Counted from the stretch's first letter, positions 44,964 to 55,397 are shown. The stretch is DNA of 64,000 nucleotides from Paludibaculum fermentans (GCF_015277775.1 NZ_CP063849.1:1426001-1490000), one strand, 5' to 3'. Translations and numbers: made by a program. The notes: generated by a model not told the origin, from the letters alone.

Positions 44964-46343
44964 TCAGCGCTTGGCGCCGTCCTCTTTCAGCTTCACGGTC
45001 TTCACCTTGACGCCCTCCTGCACGGAGTCGTTGGCGTTGACGACCAGCGCCTGGCCCTCTTCCAGACCCTTGATGACTTCGAGCTCCTTGCCGAAGTCGC
45101 GGCCCACCAGGATCTTCTGGAAGTGGATGCTGTTGTCCGGGCGGACGACGGCCACCATGGTCCCTTGGGGCCGGATGAGCAGCGTGTCGCCGGGGATGAT
45201 CAGCGGAGGATTGACGCGGCGGATGCTGAGCGTCACCTGCGCGTACATACCGGGCAGCAGGGCTGCATCCTGGTTGGGGATCTGCACCTCAGTGAGCAGC
45301 GTGCGGCTGGAGGCATCCAGCGCGCTGGAGGAGCGGGCGACCTTGCCGTGGAAGACGCGGCCGGGCAGGTCGGCTACCGCGACCTCCGCCTCGACACCGG
45401 GCTTGATCACGTCGGCATACGCCTGGGGCACGTTGACGAAGGTGCGGAGCGTGCCCATCTGGGCGACACGATAGAGGAGCGTCTGGCCGGTGCTGATCAG
45501 GGCTCCGACATCCACATTGCGAAGCGTGATGATGCCGGCGAACGGAGCGCGCACCTGGCGGTAGCCCTGCACCTGGTTCAGGCGCTCGAGATTGGCCTTG
45601 GAGGCTTCGATATTGCTGCGGGCGGCGGCCACGGCTCGCTCCTGGGCACGGGCGAACGCGCTTTGTGCCTGGAACTGCGCCTGATAGTTGTCGTTGTCCT
45701 GGCGGGAGACGGCGCCTTTGCCCAACAGGTTGCTCCAGCGCTGGGCCGTGATGCGGGCCAGTTGTTCATTGGCGCGGGACTGCTCCAGGCTGGCGGTGGC
45801 CTGTTCCAATGCGGCATACGACTGCTGCAGCGCGGCCTTGGCCTGCTGCACCTGGTTGTCCAGCTCCGGAGCTTCGATCTCGGCCAGCAACTGGCCTGCG
45901 GACACGCGGTCTCCGATGTCGACCAGACGGCGCTTCAAGTATCCATCTGCGCGAGCCAGGATCGGCGCCTCGGTGACCGCCTGGATGCTGCCGGGCAGGT
46001 CGAGATCGATCGCGGTGTCGCTACGCTTCGCCAAGGCGGTGCTCACGGTGGGGCGGGCTTCCGTGTCGGCCTTGGTCTCGGCGGTGATCGATTCGGTGCG
46101 GCGGACCTTGGGCAAATAGCCTGTCGTGAAGCCGACCCCGAGGAGGATGGCGGCCAGGATGGCAATTCCAAGTACGGCTTTGGAGGACGGACGGCGGCCG
46201 GGGCGCACGTTGTGATCGGTGGCGTCGGCGGCGCGGGCCGCGCGCTCTTTCAGCTTTGCGATCTCGGCTCGCAGCAGGGCTTCACGCTCGGCTGCGACGG
46301 GGTCGTGGCCGTGGTGTGCGGTCTTCTGTTCGCTGTCGGGCAT
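44964..46343 (-). CDS. RND efflux periplasmic adaptor (HlyD/MFP family)
   Basis: 459 residues. A cytoplasmic N-terminus of about 60 residues rich in Glu, Ala and Arg precedes one membrane helix (AVLGIAILAAILLGVGFTTG). Then come the lipoyl-like half motif PILARADGYLKRRLVDIGDRV, a coiled-coil hairpin of about 100 residues and the second lipoyl half QVRAPFAGIITLRNVDVGAL, followed by the beta-barrel and membrane-proximal domains. The long cytoplasmic extension is unusual. Sits between the RND pump (11 bases) and the TolC gene (4 bases), so one operon. Confidence 0.92.
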   Translation of the reverse strand: MPDSEQKTAHHGHDPVAAEREALLRAEIAKLKERAARAADATDHNVRPGRRPSSKAVLGIAILAAILLGVGFTTGYLPKVRRTESITAETKADTEARPTVSTALAKRSDTAIDLDLPGSIQAVTEAPILARADGYLKRRLVDIGDRVSAGQLLAEIEAPELDNQVQQAKAALQQSYAALEQATASLEQSRANEQLARITAQRWSNLLGKGAVSRQDNDNYQAQFQAQSAFARAQERAVAAARSNIEASKANLERLNQVQGYRQVRAPFAGIITLRNVDVGALISTGQTLLYRVAQMGTLRTFVNVPQAYADVIKPGVEAEVAVADLPGRVFHGKVARSSSALDASSRTLLTEVQIPNQDAALLPGMYAQVTLSIRRVNPPLIIPGDTLLIRPQGTMVAVVRPDNSIHFQKILVGRDFGKELEVIKGLEEGQALVVNANDSVQEGVKVKTVKLKEDGAKR

Positions 46344-46354
46344 AACTCTTCGCT

Positions 46355-49300
46355 TCAGGCTTGGCCGGATTCCGCCGGCAGCTCGCCTTCGTGCTCCTCA
46401 AAGAAAATCGTCTCGTCGTAGTTCACGGGCGGGGTCTTGCGCAGGGCGCTGTAGATGACCGGGACCACCACCAGGGTCGCAATTGTTGCCACCGTCAGGC
46501 CGCCGATCACCGCGCGGCCAAGCGGTGCATTCTGTTCGCCGCCTTCGCCGATGCCCAGCGCCATGGGCAGCATGCCGATGATCATGGCCAGGGCGGTCAT
46601 CAGCACAGGCCGGACGCGGGTCGCACCGGCGGAGAGAGCGGCCTCGCGGGCGTTCTTACCCACCAGGCGTTCATCATTGGCGAAGACCACCATCAGGATG
46701 CTGTTCGCCGTGGCCACACCGATACACATGATGGCGCCCATCAGCGAGGGGACATTGAACGTGGTCTGCGTCAGGAACAAGGCCCACACGATGCCGGCGA
46801 ACGCACCCGGGATGGCCATCAGGATGATCATGGGATCCAACCAGGACTGGAAGTTGACGACCATCAGCAGGTAGACCAGGGCGACCGCGCCCAACAGGCC
46901 CACGCCCAGGCGGAAGAACGAGTCCTGCATGGTCTTGTACTGCCCGCGCACGTTGATGCCCATGGCCTTCGGCAACTTCTTTGCCTCTTCCTCGACCACT
47001 TTCATCACCTGGTCGCCGACCCCGCCCAGGTCGCGCCGGTCGACGTTCACGAAGACGTCGACGACAGGCTGCACGTTGTAGTGGTTGACGATGCCGTAGG
47101 TACGGCCCCGTTCGACGGTCGCCAGGTTCGAGAGCAACTGCGTGCGATCGGCCTGGGCACCCGGATTGCCGTAAGCCAGGGTGTTCTTGCCCGGGCTGGC
47201 GCCCAGGGAACCGGGCGTCAGGGCGGATGCGCCCGCCAGCGAATCGGTTGTCGTAAACGCCACGCTGTTGGTGGCCGACCCAATAGGCGTCCGCATCAGG
47301 TCGTCAAGCGACAGGAAGCGGTAGATCGGCGTCTGCACGGCGACATTGTAATTGATGCCGTTGGCAAAATTAAGCCACTGGTTGGGCGCCACCTGGCCGC
47401 TGGAGCTCAGAGAGATGAGCAGGCTGCTGGAAACGTCGCGCTGCGTCAGCCCCATCTGTCCGGCCTTGGTGCGATCGACGTTGACCCGAATCTCGGGGCT
47501 GTCGTCCGTCTGGTGCAGGTGGACGTCGGCGCTGCCTGGAATGCGCTCGATCCGCTTGGCGATCTGGCGCGCTACCTGGAAGCTCTTGACGGGATCGCGG
47601 CCTGTCACCTGGATATCGATCGGCGCCGGCAGGCCGAAGTTCAGAATCTGGTTGGTGATGTTCGCCGCCTCAAAGAAAAAGACCACGTCGGGGAAGCGTT
47701 CGGTCAGGCGCTTGCGGAGCTTCTCCGTGTACAACTCCACCGGTTCATGCTTCTCCTGGTTCAAGGAGATGAGGATTTCGCCGTCGTTCGTCCCGATAGT
47801 GGGGTTGTCCCCAAAGGCCAGGTTGAAGCCGCCATTGGGCAGTCCGATGTTGTCGACGATGGTGGTGAGTTCCTGCGGCGGGATCACCTTGCGGATCTCT
47901 TCCTCGATGTTGGCGAAGATCAGTTCGGTCTGCTCCAGCCGCGTGCCGGAAGGTGCCCGGGCATGCAGCCGCATCTGGCCCGAGTCGATGCTCGGGAAGA
48001 AGTCCCGGCCCACCATCGGCGACAGGGACAGCGAGAGCACGACAAAGACCGCGAAGACCGCGCCGACGATCTTCTTGTGATCCAGGGACCAGTCCAGGAA
48101 CCCCGTGTAGCGTTCGCGGAAGCTCTCGAAGCGTTGGTTGAAGGCGTGGTGGACGCTCCAGATGATGCCCTTGCCGCCCGTGGCGTGCTCACCATGCTGG
48201 TAGAGATGCGCTTCCTGGCCAAGCAGGTGGTGCACCATGGTGGGCACCAGCGTCCGGGAAAGCAGGTAGGACGCCATCATCGCGAAGACCACCGCCAGCG
48301 CCAGCGGCGTAAAGAGGAACTTGGCGACGCCGGTGAGCAGCAGGACAGGCACGAAGACTACGCAAATGGACAGGGTGGATACAAATGTCGGGGCCGCAAT
48401 CTGCATGGCGCCGTCCAGCACTGCGCGCGTCAGAGGCTTCTTCATCGCGAGGTTTCGATGCGTATTCTCGATCTCCACCGTGGCGTCGTCGACCAGGATG
48501 CCGACAGCCAGCGCGAGGCCGCCCAAGGTCATGACGTTGATCGTCTGGCCCATCAGGGACAGCATCGTCAGGGACGACAGGATGGAGAGCGGGATGGAGA
48601 TGGAGACGATGAGCGTACTGCGCCAACTGCCCAGGAAGATCAGGATCATCAGGCCGGTGAGGATGGCCGCCATCAGCCCTTCCTTGAGCACTCCGTCGAT
48701 GGCGGCGCGCACGAACACCGACTGATCGAAGAATTCGCGGACCTCCAGCTCCTTCGGCAGCCCCGCAAGGATCTTGGGCAGCGCGGTCTTCACTCCCTTG
48801 ACGATATCCAGTGTGGACGCCTGGCCGTTCTTCATCACGATGAGCAGCGCGCCGCGCGTACCGTTGGTGCGCACGATGCTGGTCTGGACGGCATAACCGT
48901 CGCGGACATGGGCGACGTCCTTCATGTAGACCGTGGCGCCGTTCACGGTGCGGATGGGCAGGTCGTTCAGTTCCTCCAGCACGCGCGGGCTGGAGTTCAG
49001 TCGGACCTGGTATTCGCGCTGGTCCAGCTTGATATTGCCGGACGGCAGGATGAGGTTCTGCAGGTTCAGGGCGTTTGAAACGTCGAGTGCCGAAAGATTC
49101 TTAGCGTAGAGAGACTGCGGGTCCAGATCGACCATCACCTGCCGGAACCGTCCGCCGTAGGGCAGCGGCACGGACGCGCCTTGCACCGTCGCCAGCTGCG
49201 TGCGGATAAAATTCAGCCCGAGATCGAATAGTTCCTGCTCGCTGAGGGTTTTACTACCCAGACCCAACTGGAGGACGGGCACGATGGAGGCGTCGTACTT

Positions 49301-49690
49301 GAGAATGCTGGGCGGGAAGATGCCGGGCGGCAGCCCGCGCAGCAGGGTCTGTGAGATGGCCGTCACCTGTGCAATCGCCAGGTCGATCTTCACGTTCGGC
49401 TGAAAGAAGATGCGCGTGACGGAGACACCGCTGTAGCTCTGCGACTCGATATGCTCAATATCGTTGACAGTCGTGGTAAGGGACCGCTCAAAGATGGTGA
49501 CGATCCGCTTCTCCATCTCCTCCGGCGGGATGCCGTTGTAGGTCCACACGACACTGACGACGGGAATGTCCACCGCGGGGAAGATGTCGACGGGCATCGA
49601 CACGATGGCAGAGCAGCCCAGCAGCACGATCAGCATCGCAAGGGCGACGAAGGTATACGGACGACGGAGCGCGAGCCGAACAATCCACAT
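46355..49690 (-). CDS. RND-family efflux pump inner-membrane subunit (HAE1/AcrB type)
   Basis: 1111 residues with the 12-helix RND layout and two large periplasmic loops. The N-terminal helix is followed by MPVDIFPAVDIPVVSV; helix 4 carries the proton-relay pair in GILVDDATVEIENTHR; the C-terminal half has MGAIMCIGVATANSILMV and ends in an acidic tail. Exports amphiphilic compounds using the proton gradient. First gene of the RND-MFP-TolC operon. A two-component LuxR-type regulator and kinase are encoded immediately upstream on the same strand and are plausible controllers (inference). Confidence 0.95.
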   Translation of the reverse strand: MWIVRLALRRPYTFVALAMLIVLLGCSAIVSMPVDIFPAVDIPVVSVVWTYNGIPPEEMEKRIVTIFERSLTTTVNDIEHIESQSYSGVSVTRIFFQPNVKIDLAIAQVTAISQTLLRGLPPGIFPPSILKYDASIVPVLQLGLGSKTLSEQELFDLGLNFIRTQLATVQGASVPLPYGGRFRQVMVDLDPQSLYAKNLSALDVSNALNLQNLILPSGNIKLDQREYQVRLNSSPRVLEELNDLPIRTVNGATVYMKDVAHVRDGYAVQTSIVRTNGTRGALLIVMKNGQASTLDIVKGVKTALPKILAGLPKELEVREFFDQSVFVRAAIDGVLKEGLMAAILTGLMILIFLGSWRSTLIVSISIPLSILSSLTMLSLMGQTINVMTLGGLALAVGILVDDATVEIENTHRNLAMKKPLTRAVLDGAMQIAAPTFVSTLSICVVFVPVLLLTGVAKFLFTPLALAVVFAMMASYLLSRTLVPTMVHHLLGQEAHLYQHGEHATGGKGIIWSVHHAFNQRFESFRERYTGFLDWSLDHKKIVGAVFAVFVVLSLSLSPMVGRDFFPSIDSGQMRLHARAPSGTRLEQTELIFANIEEEIRKVIPPQELTTIVDNIGLPNGGFNLAFGDNPTIGTNDGEILISLNQEKHEPVELYTEKLRKRLTERFPDVVFFFEAANITNQILNFGLPAPIDIQVTGRDPVKSFQVARQIAKRIERIPGSADVHLHQTDDSPEIRVNVDRTKAGQMGLTQRDVSSSLLISLSSSGQVAPNQWLNFANGINYNVAVQTPIYRFLSLDDLMRTPIGSATNSVAFTTTDSLAGASALTPGSLGASPGKNTLAYGNPGAQADRTQLLSNLATVERGRTYGIVNHYNVQPVVDVFVNVDRRDLGGVGDQVMKVVEEEAKKLPKAMGINVRGQYKTMQDSFFRLGVGLLGAVALVYLLMVVNFQSWLDPMIILMAIPGAFAGIVWALFLTQTTFNVPSLMGAIMCIGVATANSILMVVFANDERLVGKNAREAALSAGATRVRPVLMTALAMIIGMLPMALGIGEGGEQNAPLGRAVIGGLTVATIATLVVVPVIYSALRKTPPVNYDETIFFEEHEGELPAESGQA

Positions 49691-49749
49691 TTAGGTTGCT
49701 AATCCGACGGAAGAATCTCCGGAACGATACTGCCGGATCTGGCAATACC

Positions 49750-49821
49750 TATCTGGTTAGATACTAGTCTCCCGTCCCGGGTGCTGAATGTCATGACACC
49801 CAGGAGCTAGGCACCTCTAGC
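49750..49821. promoter_or_regulatory. Two operator-like inverted repeats upstream of the RND operon
   Basis: The 143-base gap between the response regulator gene and the pump gene holds TATCT-GGTT-AGATA (49750-49763) and GCTAG-N6-CTAGC (49806-49821), both perfect. No terminator is seen. They may bind a repressor or the adjacent response regulator. Confidence 0.4.
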
Positions 49822-49833
49822 CAATTCGAGCTA

Positions 49834-50481
49834 TCAGGATAAGTGGATGATTCCGCGCTGCAGGGCAGAGGTGGCCGCCTGGGTGCGGTCATCCACTCCT
49901 AACTTGTTGAGAACATTCTTCACATGATTCTTTACGGTGTACTCCGCAATGCGCAGCTCGTAGGCGATCTGCTTATTGCTGAGCCCCTGGACAATCAGCC
50001 GCAGGACCTCGGTTTCCCGGACACTCAGGTCCGCTCTGGGGAACTGGGCGGCAAGTGCCGCCGCCACCGAAGCCGGCAGGTAGGTCTGCCCGGCGTGGAC
50101 GGCCCGGATGGCCTTCAGCAACTCGTCGTGCAGCACTTCCTTGGTCAGGTAAGCCTGCGCGCCGCACTGCAGCGCGCGGCGGATGTCTTCGTCCCCGCCG
50201 TAGGTGGAGAGCGCCACGAAGCGCGCGTTCGGCCACTCACTGCGGATGGAGGACATGGCCTCGAAGCCGGTCATGCCGGGCATGCGGATGTCCATCAGGG
50301 TGATATCCGGCCGGAACTGCCGGTGGAGTTGGACGGCGTGCGTTCCATTCAGCGCCTCGGCCACGACGGTCATGTCGGATTGCATGGCGACAATGGTCGA
50401 GATGCCGACCCTGGCAATGAGGTGGTCTTCGGCAATCAGGATGCCGATCCGTTTCGGATTGGGGCTCTCGGCAGGGTTCAT
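49834..50481 (-). CDS. NarL/LuxR-family response regulator
   Basis: 215 residues. Receiver domain with the acidic pair Glu18/Asp19, phospho-acceptor Asp64 (LMDIRMPGM) and Lys114 (YLTKEV); LuxR-type helix-turn-helix at about 150-210 with LSVRETEVLRLIVQGLSNKQ and a recognition helix VKNHVKNVLNKLGV. The ATG overlaps the stop of the kinase gene (ATGA), so the two form a standard pair. Located directly before the efflux operon. Confidence 0.95.
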   Translation of the reverse strand: MNPAESPNPKRIGILIAEDHLIARVGISTIVAMQSDMTVVAEALNGTHAVQLHRQFRPDITLMDIRMPGMTGFEAMSSIRSEWPNARFVALSTYGGDEDIRRALQCGAQAYLTKEVLHDELLKAIRAVHAGQTYLPASVAAALAAQFPRADLSVRETEVLRLIVQGLSNKQIAYELRIAEYTVKNHVKNVLNKLGVDDRTQAATSALQRGIIHLS

Positions 50482-53411
50482 GTGAGGGGAACTGTCACTT
50501 CGATTGTAGTGCCCGCGCCGGGCGCCGTTTCCAGCCGCAGGGTGCCACCGGCGCGCTGGGCACGTTCCTGCATGCCGAGCAGGCCGAAATGTCCGCCCGC
50601 CGAGAGAAAGGCGTTATTGGGGTCGAACCCGCTGCCATCGTCGGAAATACGGAGCCTCAACGAATTCCCTTCCCGCCTCAGCGCAATGGTGGCGTGCGTG
50701 GCTTCCGAGTGCTTCAGGGCGTTGTTCAACGCTTCCTGGGCAATCCGCAACAGTTGCTGCTCGGTCTCCTTGGGGACCACCGGCAGATTCGCTTCAGCCT
50801 GTACGGTGGCCTTCAGGCCGCGGCCGGCGGTCATCATGCGCGAGGTCTGGGCCATGGCCTCGGCGAGGGTTTGCCCTTCGAGCGCCTGGTCACGGAGATC
50901 CATGACAGAGCGGCGCGCCTCGGTCAGGCTATGGTGGGCCATCTTCTGGGCGAGGTTCAGGTATTGCGCGGCCTGGGCGGGATCCTTGGGCAGCAGCATC
51001 GAGACCGCCTCCAGTTGGGAGGAGATGCCGACATAACCCTGGGCGAGGGTGTCGTGGATCTCACGCGCCAGGCGGGCCCGTTCCGCCAGGACCAGCGAGA
51101 ACCGGTGGCGCTCCTGCAGGATGCGCCAACGGCTGATGAGCCACAGCACCAGTGCGATGCCGGCCGCCAGGGACCAGCGGAACCACATGGTCTCCCAGGG
51201 ATGCGGCGTGCGGCGGAATGAGAACGAGGCCATTTCTCCAAGCACCGCCCCGCGGCTGTCGCTGGCACTCACCACGAAGCGGTAGCTGCCCGAGGGCAGC
51301 GTGTTGTAGTTGGCGACACGCCGGGCGCCGGCCTCAATCCACTGCGCGTCCAACCCCTCCAGCTTGTAGCGGTAGCGCACCGACTCAGGCGCGGCCAGGC
51401 GCACGGCGGCATAGCGGAACTCGATGCGGTGACTGGTAGGCGGCAGGATCGCAAACGCCGTGGGCACGAGATCGGCTCCATCCACGCGAACTTCCACCAC
51501 ATGCGCGGGCGGGGGCGCCGGTTCCGATTGCAGCCGTTCCGGACGCACCGCGGCCAGCCCGGCTACCGTGGGGAACCACATCCGGCCGTCACGGCTGCGC
51601 CCTCCTCCGCTGGAGGCCGGCCAACCCGGAGCGCAATTCATGCTCTTCAAGCCTTCACTGATCCCGAAGACGGCCACCGGCAGGCGCGCCGCCGGGTTGT
51701 GCACCAGTTCCTTGATCTTGGCCTTCTCGACTCGGGCCAGTCCGCGCGTGGTCGCCAGCCATAGCCAGCCGGAGCCGTCGTCCGTCACGTGGGCGACGTT
51801 GTCGCTGGGCAGGCCATTGACGGCGGAGCAGCGCCAGAAGCGGCCGTCGCGGAAGAAGGCGAGTCCGCCGCCGGCCGTTCCAATCCAGATCGTGCCGTCG
51901 TCATCCTCGGCCATCGAACGGATCTGGTTGCTCGACAGGCCCTGTTCGACGGTGATGAGTTCCGCGTGGCCATCCCGCCAGCGCCAAAGACCGCTGCCGA
52001 ACGTGCCGGCCCAGCGGGAACCGTCGCGGGCGGCCAGCAGCGTAATGACGGCGTCATTGAGCAGTGGTCCACCGGCGATGGGGTTCGCTTCCTTCCCCTT
52101 CGCCAGCTCCACGACACCTTTGTTGGTGCCCAGCCACACCGTGCCTGGGGCCACCTCGATGGCGTCGAAGACGTTATGCCGGCCAACCGTATCGCTCGGC
52201 ATGTAGGAACTGGCCACCCTGCCGCCCCGGATCCGCGTCAGGCCGGCGCGCGTGCCCACCAGCACCTCGCCATCGCTGGTTTCCCGCAGGCAGAAGACTT
52301 CGTTGCTGGGCAGGCCCTGGACCGGCGTATATCGCGATTCCACCAACCGACCCGCGCCGCCATCATGGAACCCTACCCAGATCGCGCCATCCCGAGTCTG
52401 CATCACCGTCGTCGGCTGGTCGCTGGGCAGCCCCTCGTTCTTCCCAAAAACGGCGAAGCTCTGGTCCCGGAAGAGATGCAGCCCGCTGTTCGTGCCCACC
52501 CAGAGATTCCCGTCGCGGTCTTCATAGAGGCACCAGACCCATTCGCCTGAGCGGAAGACGGGTTCTCCGACACTGTCGATGCGGCTGCCCACCCGGCGGC
52601 AAAGCCCGCTGTTCGTGCCAATCCATACGGACCCGTCGCGATCGTGCACCAGGGCTCGGACAAAGGTCGCCGGCAGCCCGTCGGCGGTGGTCAGCAGGCG
52701 CCGGCGCCCGCCTTCGTTCAGCAGGACCCCGTTGGTCCCGCCCGCCATCAACTGGCCGGAAGCATCCAGCGCCAGGCACAGCGTGATGCCACCGGAGAGC
52801 GAACCGCCCTCAGTGGTCTCCTGAAACCGGTCGTTCTCAAAAACACCGATCGAACCGAAGCCCGCCACCCACACGCGGCCCGCTGCGTCGACAATCGCCG
52901 CCCGGACGCCCTGGGCCGGGATCCCGTTCTCCTGGCCGAAGCGCGTGAACTTGCCGTCGCGATACCGGCAAAGCGAGAGACCCGCCGCCACCCAGACCGT
53001 ACCGCGGCCATCTTCGTGAATCGAGGTGATGAACGCGGCAGGAACGCCGTCCTTGGCTCCGAAGATGGTGAAGCGGCCCGCATGGTAGCGCGCCAGTCCG
53101 CCCGCCGTGCCGATCCACACTGAGCCGTCGCGCGAGGCCCACAGCGCAGTGACGAGATTGTTGGGCAATTGACCCGCATCGCGCGTGTAGATCGTAAACT
53201 CGATGCCATCGAAGCGCGCCAGCCCCTCTTCCGTGCCGATCCACAGGTAGCCGTCGCGCGACTGCGCCAGCGCGCGGATCGTGTCCTGCGGCAGCCCTTC
53301 CGCCTGGCTCCACTGGCGGTGCGCGTACTGGCTCATGTGGCGCTGCGGGTTGAGCCCGGATACCGCCGGCAGTATGCACAGCAGAAGCAGCGTGAGGCGA
53401 GTCAGGACCAT
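50478..53411 (-). CDS. Sensor histidine kinase with two-component regulator propellers and Y_Y_Y domain
   Basis: 977 residues. A signal peptide is followed by about 12-14 reg_prop repeats (units like SRDGYLWIGTEEGLARFDG) that form two periplasmic propellers to about residue 620, then a Y_Y_Y domain to about 735 (RIEFRYAAVRLAAPESVRYRY in type), one membrane helix (RWSLAAGIALVLWLIS), a HisKA_3 domain with His786 (REIHDTLAQGYVG) and an HATPase domain (ISDDGSGFDP). This is the typical partner of NarL regulators. In Bacteroidota similar sensors recognise sugars; the ligand here is unknown. Confidence 0.92.
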   Translation of the reverse strand: MVLTRLTLLLLCILPAVSGLNPQRHMSQYAHRQWSQAEGLPQDTIRALAQSRDGYLWIGTEEGLARFDGIEFTIYTRDAGQLPNNLVTALWASRDGSVWIGTAGGLARYHAGRFTIFGAKDGVPAAFITSIHEDGRGTVWVAAGLSLCRYRDGKFTRFGQENGIPAQGVRAAIVDAAGRVWVAGFGSIGVFENDRFQETTEGGSLSGGITLCLALDASGQLMAGGTNGVLLNEGGRRRLLTTADGLPATFVRALVHDRDGSVWIGTNSGLCRRVGSRIDSVGEPVFRSGEWVWCLYEDRDGNLWVGTNSGLHLFRDQSFAVFGKNEGLPSDQPTTVMQTRDGAIWVGFHDGGAGRLVESRYTPVQGLPSNEVFCLRETSDGEVLVGTRAGLTRIRGGRVASSYMPSDTVGRHNVFDAIEVAPGTVWLGTNKGVVELAKGKEANPIAGGPLLNDAVITLLAARDGSRWAGTFGSGLWRWRDGHAELITVEQGLSSNQIRSMAEDDDGTIWIGTAGGGLAFFRDGRFWRCSAVNGLPSDNVAHVTDDGSGWLWLATTRGLARVEKAKIKELVHNPAARLPVAVFGISEGLKSMNCAPGWPASSGGGRSRDGRMWFPTVAGLAAVRPERLQSEPAPPPAHVVEVRVDGADLVPTAFAILPPTSHRIEFRYAAVRLAAPESVRYRYKLEGLDAQWIEAGARRVANYNTLPSGSYRFVVSASDSRGAVLGEMASFSFRRTPHPWETMWFRWSLAAGIALVLWLISRWRILQERHRFSLVLAERARLAREIHDTLAQGYVGISSQLEAVSMLLPKDPAQAAQYLNLAQKMAHHSLTEARRSVMDLRDQALEGQTLAEAMAQTSRMMTAGRGLKATVQAEANLPVVPKETEQQLLRIAQEALNNALKHSEATHATIALRREGNSLRLRISDDGSGFDPNNAFLSAGGHFGLLGMQERAQRAGGTLRLETAPGAGTTIEVTVPLT

Positions 53412-53474
53412 CTCCCTAAGAGTGTACCGTCCCTATGCCTTCCCTCCAGCCCTCCGCCGTGATAGTTTGACGGC

Positions 53475-53945
53475 ATGATCGTGACTGCACGTGCGGATAT
53501 CGATGAGTTCCTGGCGCTGCCGCGCATCGCCCTGGTCGGGCTTTCCCGCGAAGAAAAGCACTTCAGCCGGATGGTCTACAAGGAACTGCTCAGCCGGGGT
53601 CGCGACGTGGTGCCGGTGAATCCGGAGGCGACCGAAATCGCGGGTGTCGCCTGTTTTCCTGACGTCACCAGCATCCTTCCCGCCGTCCAGGGTGCCCTCA
53701 TCATGACAGCCCCCGCGGTATCGGCCTCGGTCGTCGAGGATTGCGCCGCGGCCGGGGTCCACTTTGTCTGGCTCTACCGCAGCGTCGGAGCCGGTTCCGT
53801 CAGCAACGACGCGCTGGCTGCCTGCGAGGAACTGGGCATGCGCGTGGTCAATGGCGAATGCCCGTTCATGTTCCTGCCCAACTCGGGCTGGATCCACGGT
53901 TTCCACCGCGGCATCCGGGGCCTCATCGGTCACCTGCCCAATTGA
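53475..53945 (+). CDS. CoA-binding (Rossmann) domain protein
   Basis: 156 residues, about the whole length of a single CoA_binding_2 domain: RIALVGLSREEKHFSRMVYKEL at the start, VVPVNPEATEIAGV in the middle and GVHFVWLY toward the end, matching the YccU-type family related to succinyl-CoA synthetase alpha subunits. No catalytic residue. Divergent from the kinase gene across a 63-base gap and convergent with the chemotaxis receptor gene. Confidence 0.88.
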   Translation: MIVTARADIDEFLALPRIALVGLSREEKHFSRMVYKELLSRGRDVVPVNPEATEIAGVACFPDVTSILPAVQGALIMTAPAVSASVVEDCAAAGVHFVWLYRSVGAGSVSNDALAACEELGMRVVNGECPFMFLPNSGWIHGFHRGIRGLIGHLPN

Positions 53946-53969
53946 GCAGCCGTGCAACGCAGCCGCTGG

Positions 53970-55397
53970 TTACTCCGCCACCTGTGCGCCCACCAGTGCG
54001 CTGAGGTGGATTGAGATCTCGTGAAGCGTGGACGATTGCGCGGTGAGTTCCTCGGAGGCCGAAGCGCCCTCCTCCGCACTGGCCGCCGTCGATTGCGTCA
54101 CCCGCTCCATCTGGCTAATGGCCTTGCTGATCTGCTGCACGCCGCGAGCCTGCTCCGCGCTGCCCTGGTTCACCTCGTCGATCAGCGTCTGCACGCTTTG
54201 CGATTCCGTCGTAATCTCCTGAATCGAACGGACCACTTCATCCACTTTGGATTTGCCGCTGGTGGATTTGTGGATCGAGTCCTCAATCAGCGCCGCCGTC
54301 TCCTTGGCCGCCTGCGCGCAACGTTGCGCCAGGCTGCGGACTTCGTCAGCCACCACCGCGAAACCCATGCCCGCTTCCCCTGCACGCGCCGCTTCCACCG
54401 CCGCATTCAGGGCCAGGATGTTCGTCTGGAAAGCAATCTCGTCGATCACCTTGTTGATGCGCGAGATCTTGCCGCTGGAATCACCGATCTCTCCGATCGC
54501 CTTTACCATCTCGTCCAGGGACCGGTTGGTCAGCTTGAACTTCTCCTGCGACTTCAGGGCCAGTCCCGCCGCGGAGCGGGTATTCTCGCTGTTCCTGATG
54601 GCCATTGCACTGATCTGCTCGCTGGTGGCCGAGGTCTCCTCCAGCGACGCGGCCTGCTCCGAGGCGCCCTGCGCCAACGTCTGGCTCGTCGACGACACCT
54701 GTGAGGCGGCACTCGCCACCTGGCTCGCGCCGGCCGCAAGCCGACCGATGAGCTCCTTCAATTGCCGGGTGATGCCGCGCACGATGAGAAAGGCCGCCAA
54801 CACCCCAAGCCCGACGGTCAGCAAGCCCATCGTGAACGTGATGCTCCGTTCGCTGGCCGCCCCCGCTACCGCGCTACTCGCAGTTCTATCGCCGTACGCC
54901 TGGTTCCACTGCGTTCTTTCGGCGATCGTTTTGTGCAACTGCTGGAACTTGGGGTCCGCAATCCGCATGTAGAGGTCGTGGGCCTCGGCGTTCTTCCCCG
55001 TCCTGCTGATGACCTGAACCTGAGACCAGCTCTCCAGATAGCTCTCGACGACCGGCCCGATCTGACTCCAGGCGGCCCGGTCTTCCTCCTGGGTGATCGC
55101 ACGCGCGTAGGCTGCCGTGGCCTTCGCGATATCCCGCTTCACTTCCTCGTTGCGTGCTTCCACCGCGCTCATCATTTCAGGCGACGAGGTGGCTATATGC
55201 TTCCAACAGTTGCCCCGGAATTCGAACAACGCCGATTCCAGTGCGAGGGACTGGCTGATCCCCGGGATCGAATCATCGCGCAGCGATCGGATGCTCGCCT
55301 CGGTTAGGTCCAATCCCCACAATGAGACGGCCGCCGTCAGGACGGTGGCGCCGATCAAACCGGCACATGTCCATCCGATCTTCTTTCCAATGGTCAT
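53970..55397 (-). CDS. Methyl-accepting chemotaxis protein
   Basis: 475 residues. Helix 1 at about 11-30, a periplasmic four-helix-bundle sensor (4HB_MCP type) to about 185, helix 2 ([21 protein letters not shown]), and a cytoplasmic signalling domain with the hairpin tip [20 protein letters not shown]. The HAMP segment is very short or missing: [20 protein letters not shown] runs almost at once into the signalling helix. No other chemotaxis gene is in the window, so it feeds a cluster elsewhere. Confidence 0.93.
   Translation of the reverse strand: MTIGKKIGWTCAGLIGATVLTAAVSLWGLDLTEASIRSLRDDSIPGISQSLALESALFEFRGNCWKHIATSSPEMMSAVEARNEEVKRDIAKATAAYARAITQEEDRAAWSQIGPVVESYLESWSQVQVISRTGKNAEAHDLYMRIADPKFQQLHKTIAERTQWNQAYGDRTASSAVAGAASERSITFTMGLLTVGLGVLAAFLIVRGITRQLKELIGRLAAGASQVASAASQVSSTSQTLAQGASEQAASLEETSATSEQISAMAIRNSENTRSAAGLALKSQEKFKLTNRSLDEMVKAIGEIGDSSGKISRINKVIDEIAFQTNILALNAAVEAARAGEAGMGFAVVADEVRSLAQRCAQAAKETAALIEDSIHKSTSGKSKVDEVVRSIQEITTESQSVQTLIDEVNQGSAEQARGVQQISKAISQMERVTQSTAASAEEGASASEELTAQSSTLHEISIHLSALVGAQVAE

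Noticed and set aside
46361-49078. 905-residue plus-strand open frame across the RND pump gene
   Set aside because: Antisense to an unmistakable AcrB-type protein; composition (Asp/His/Arg/Gln-rich) is that of a mirrored frame.
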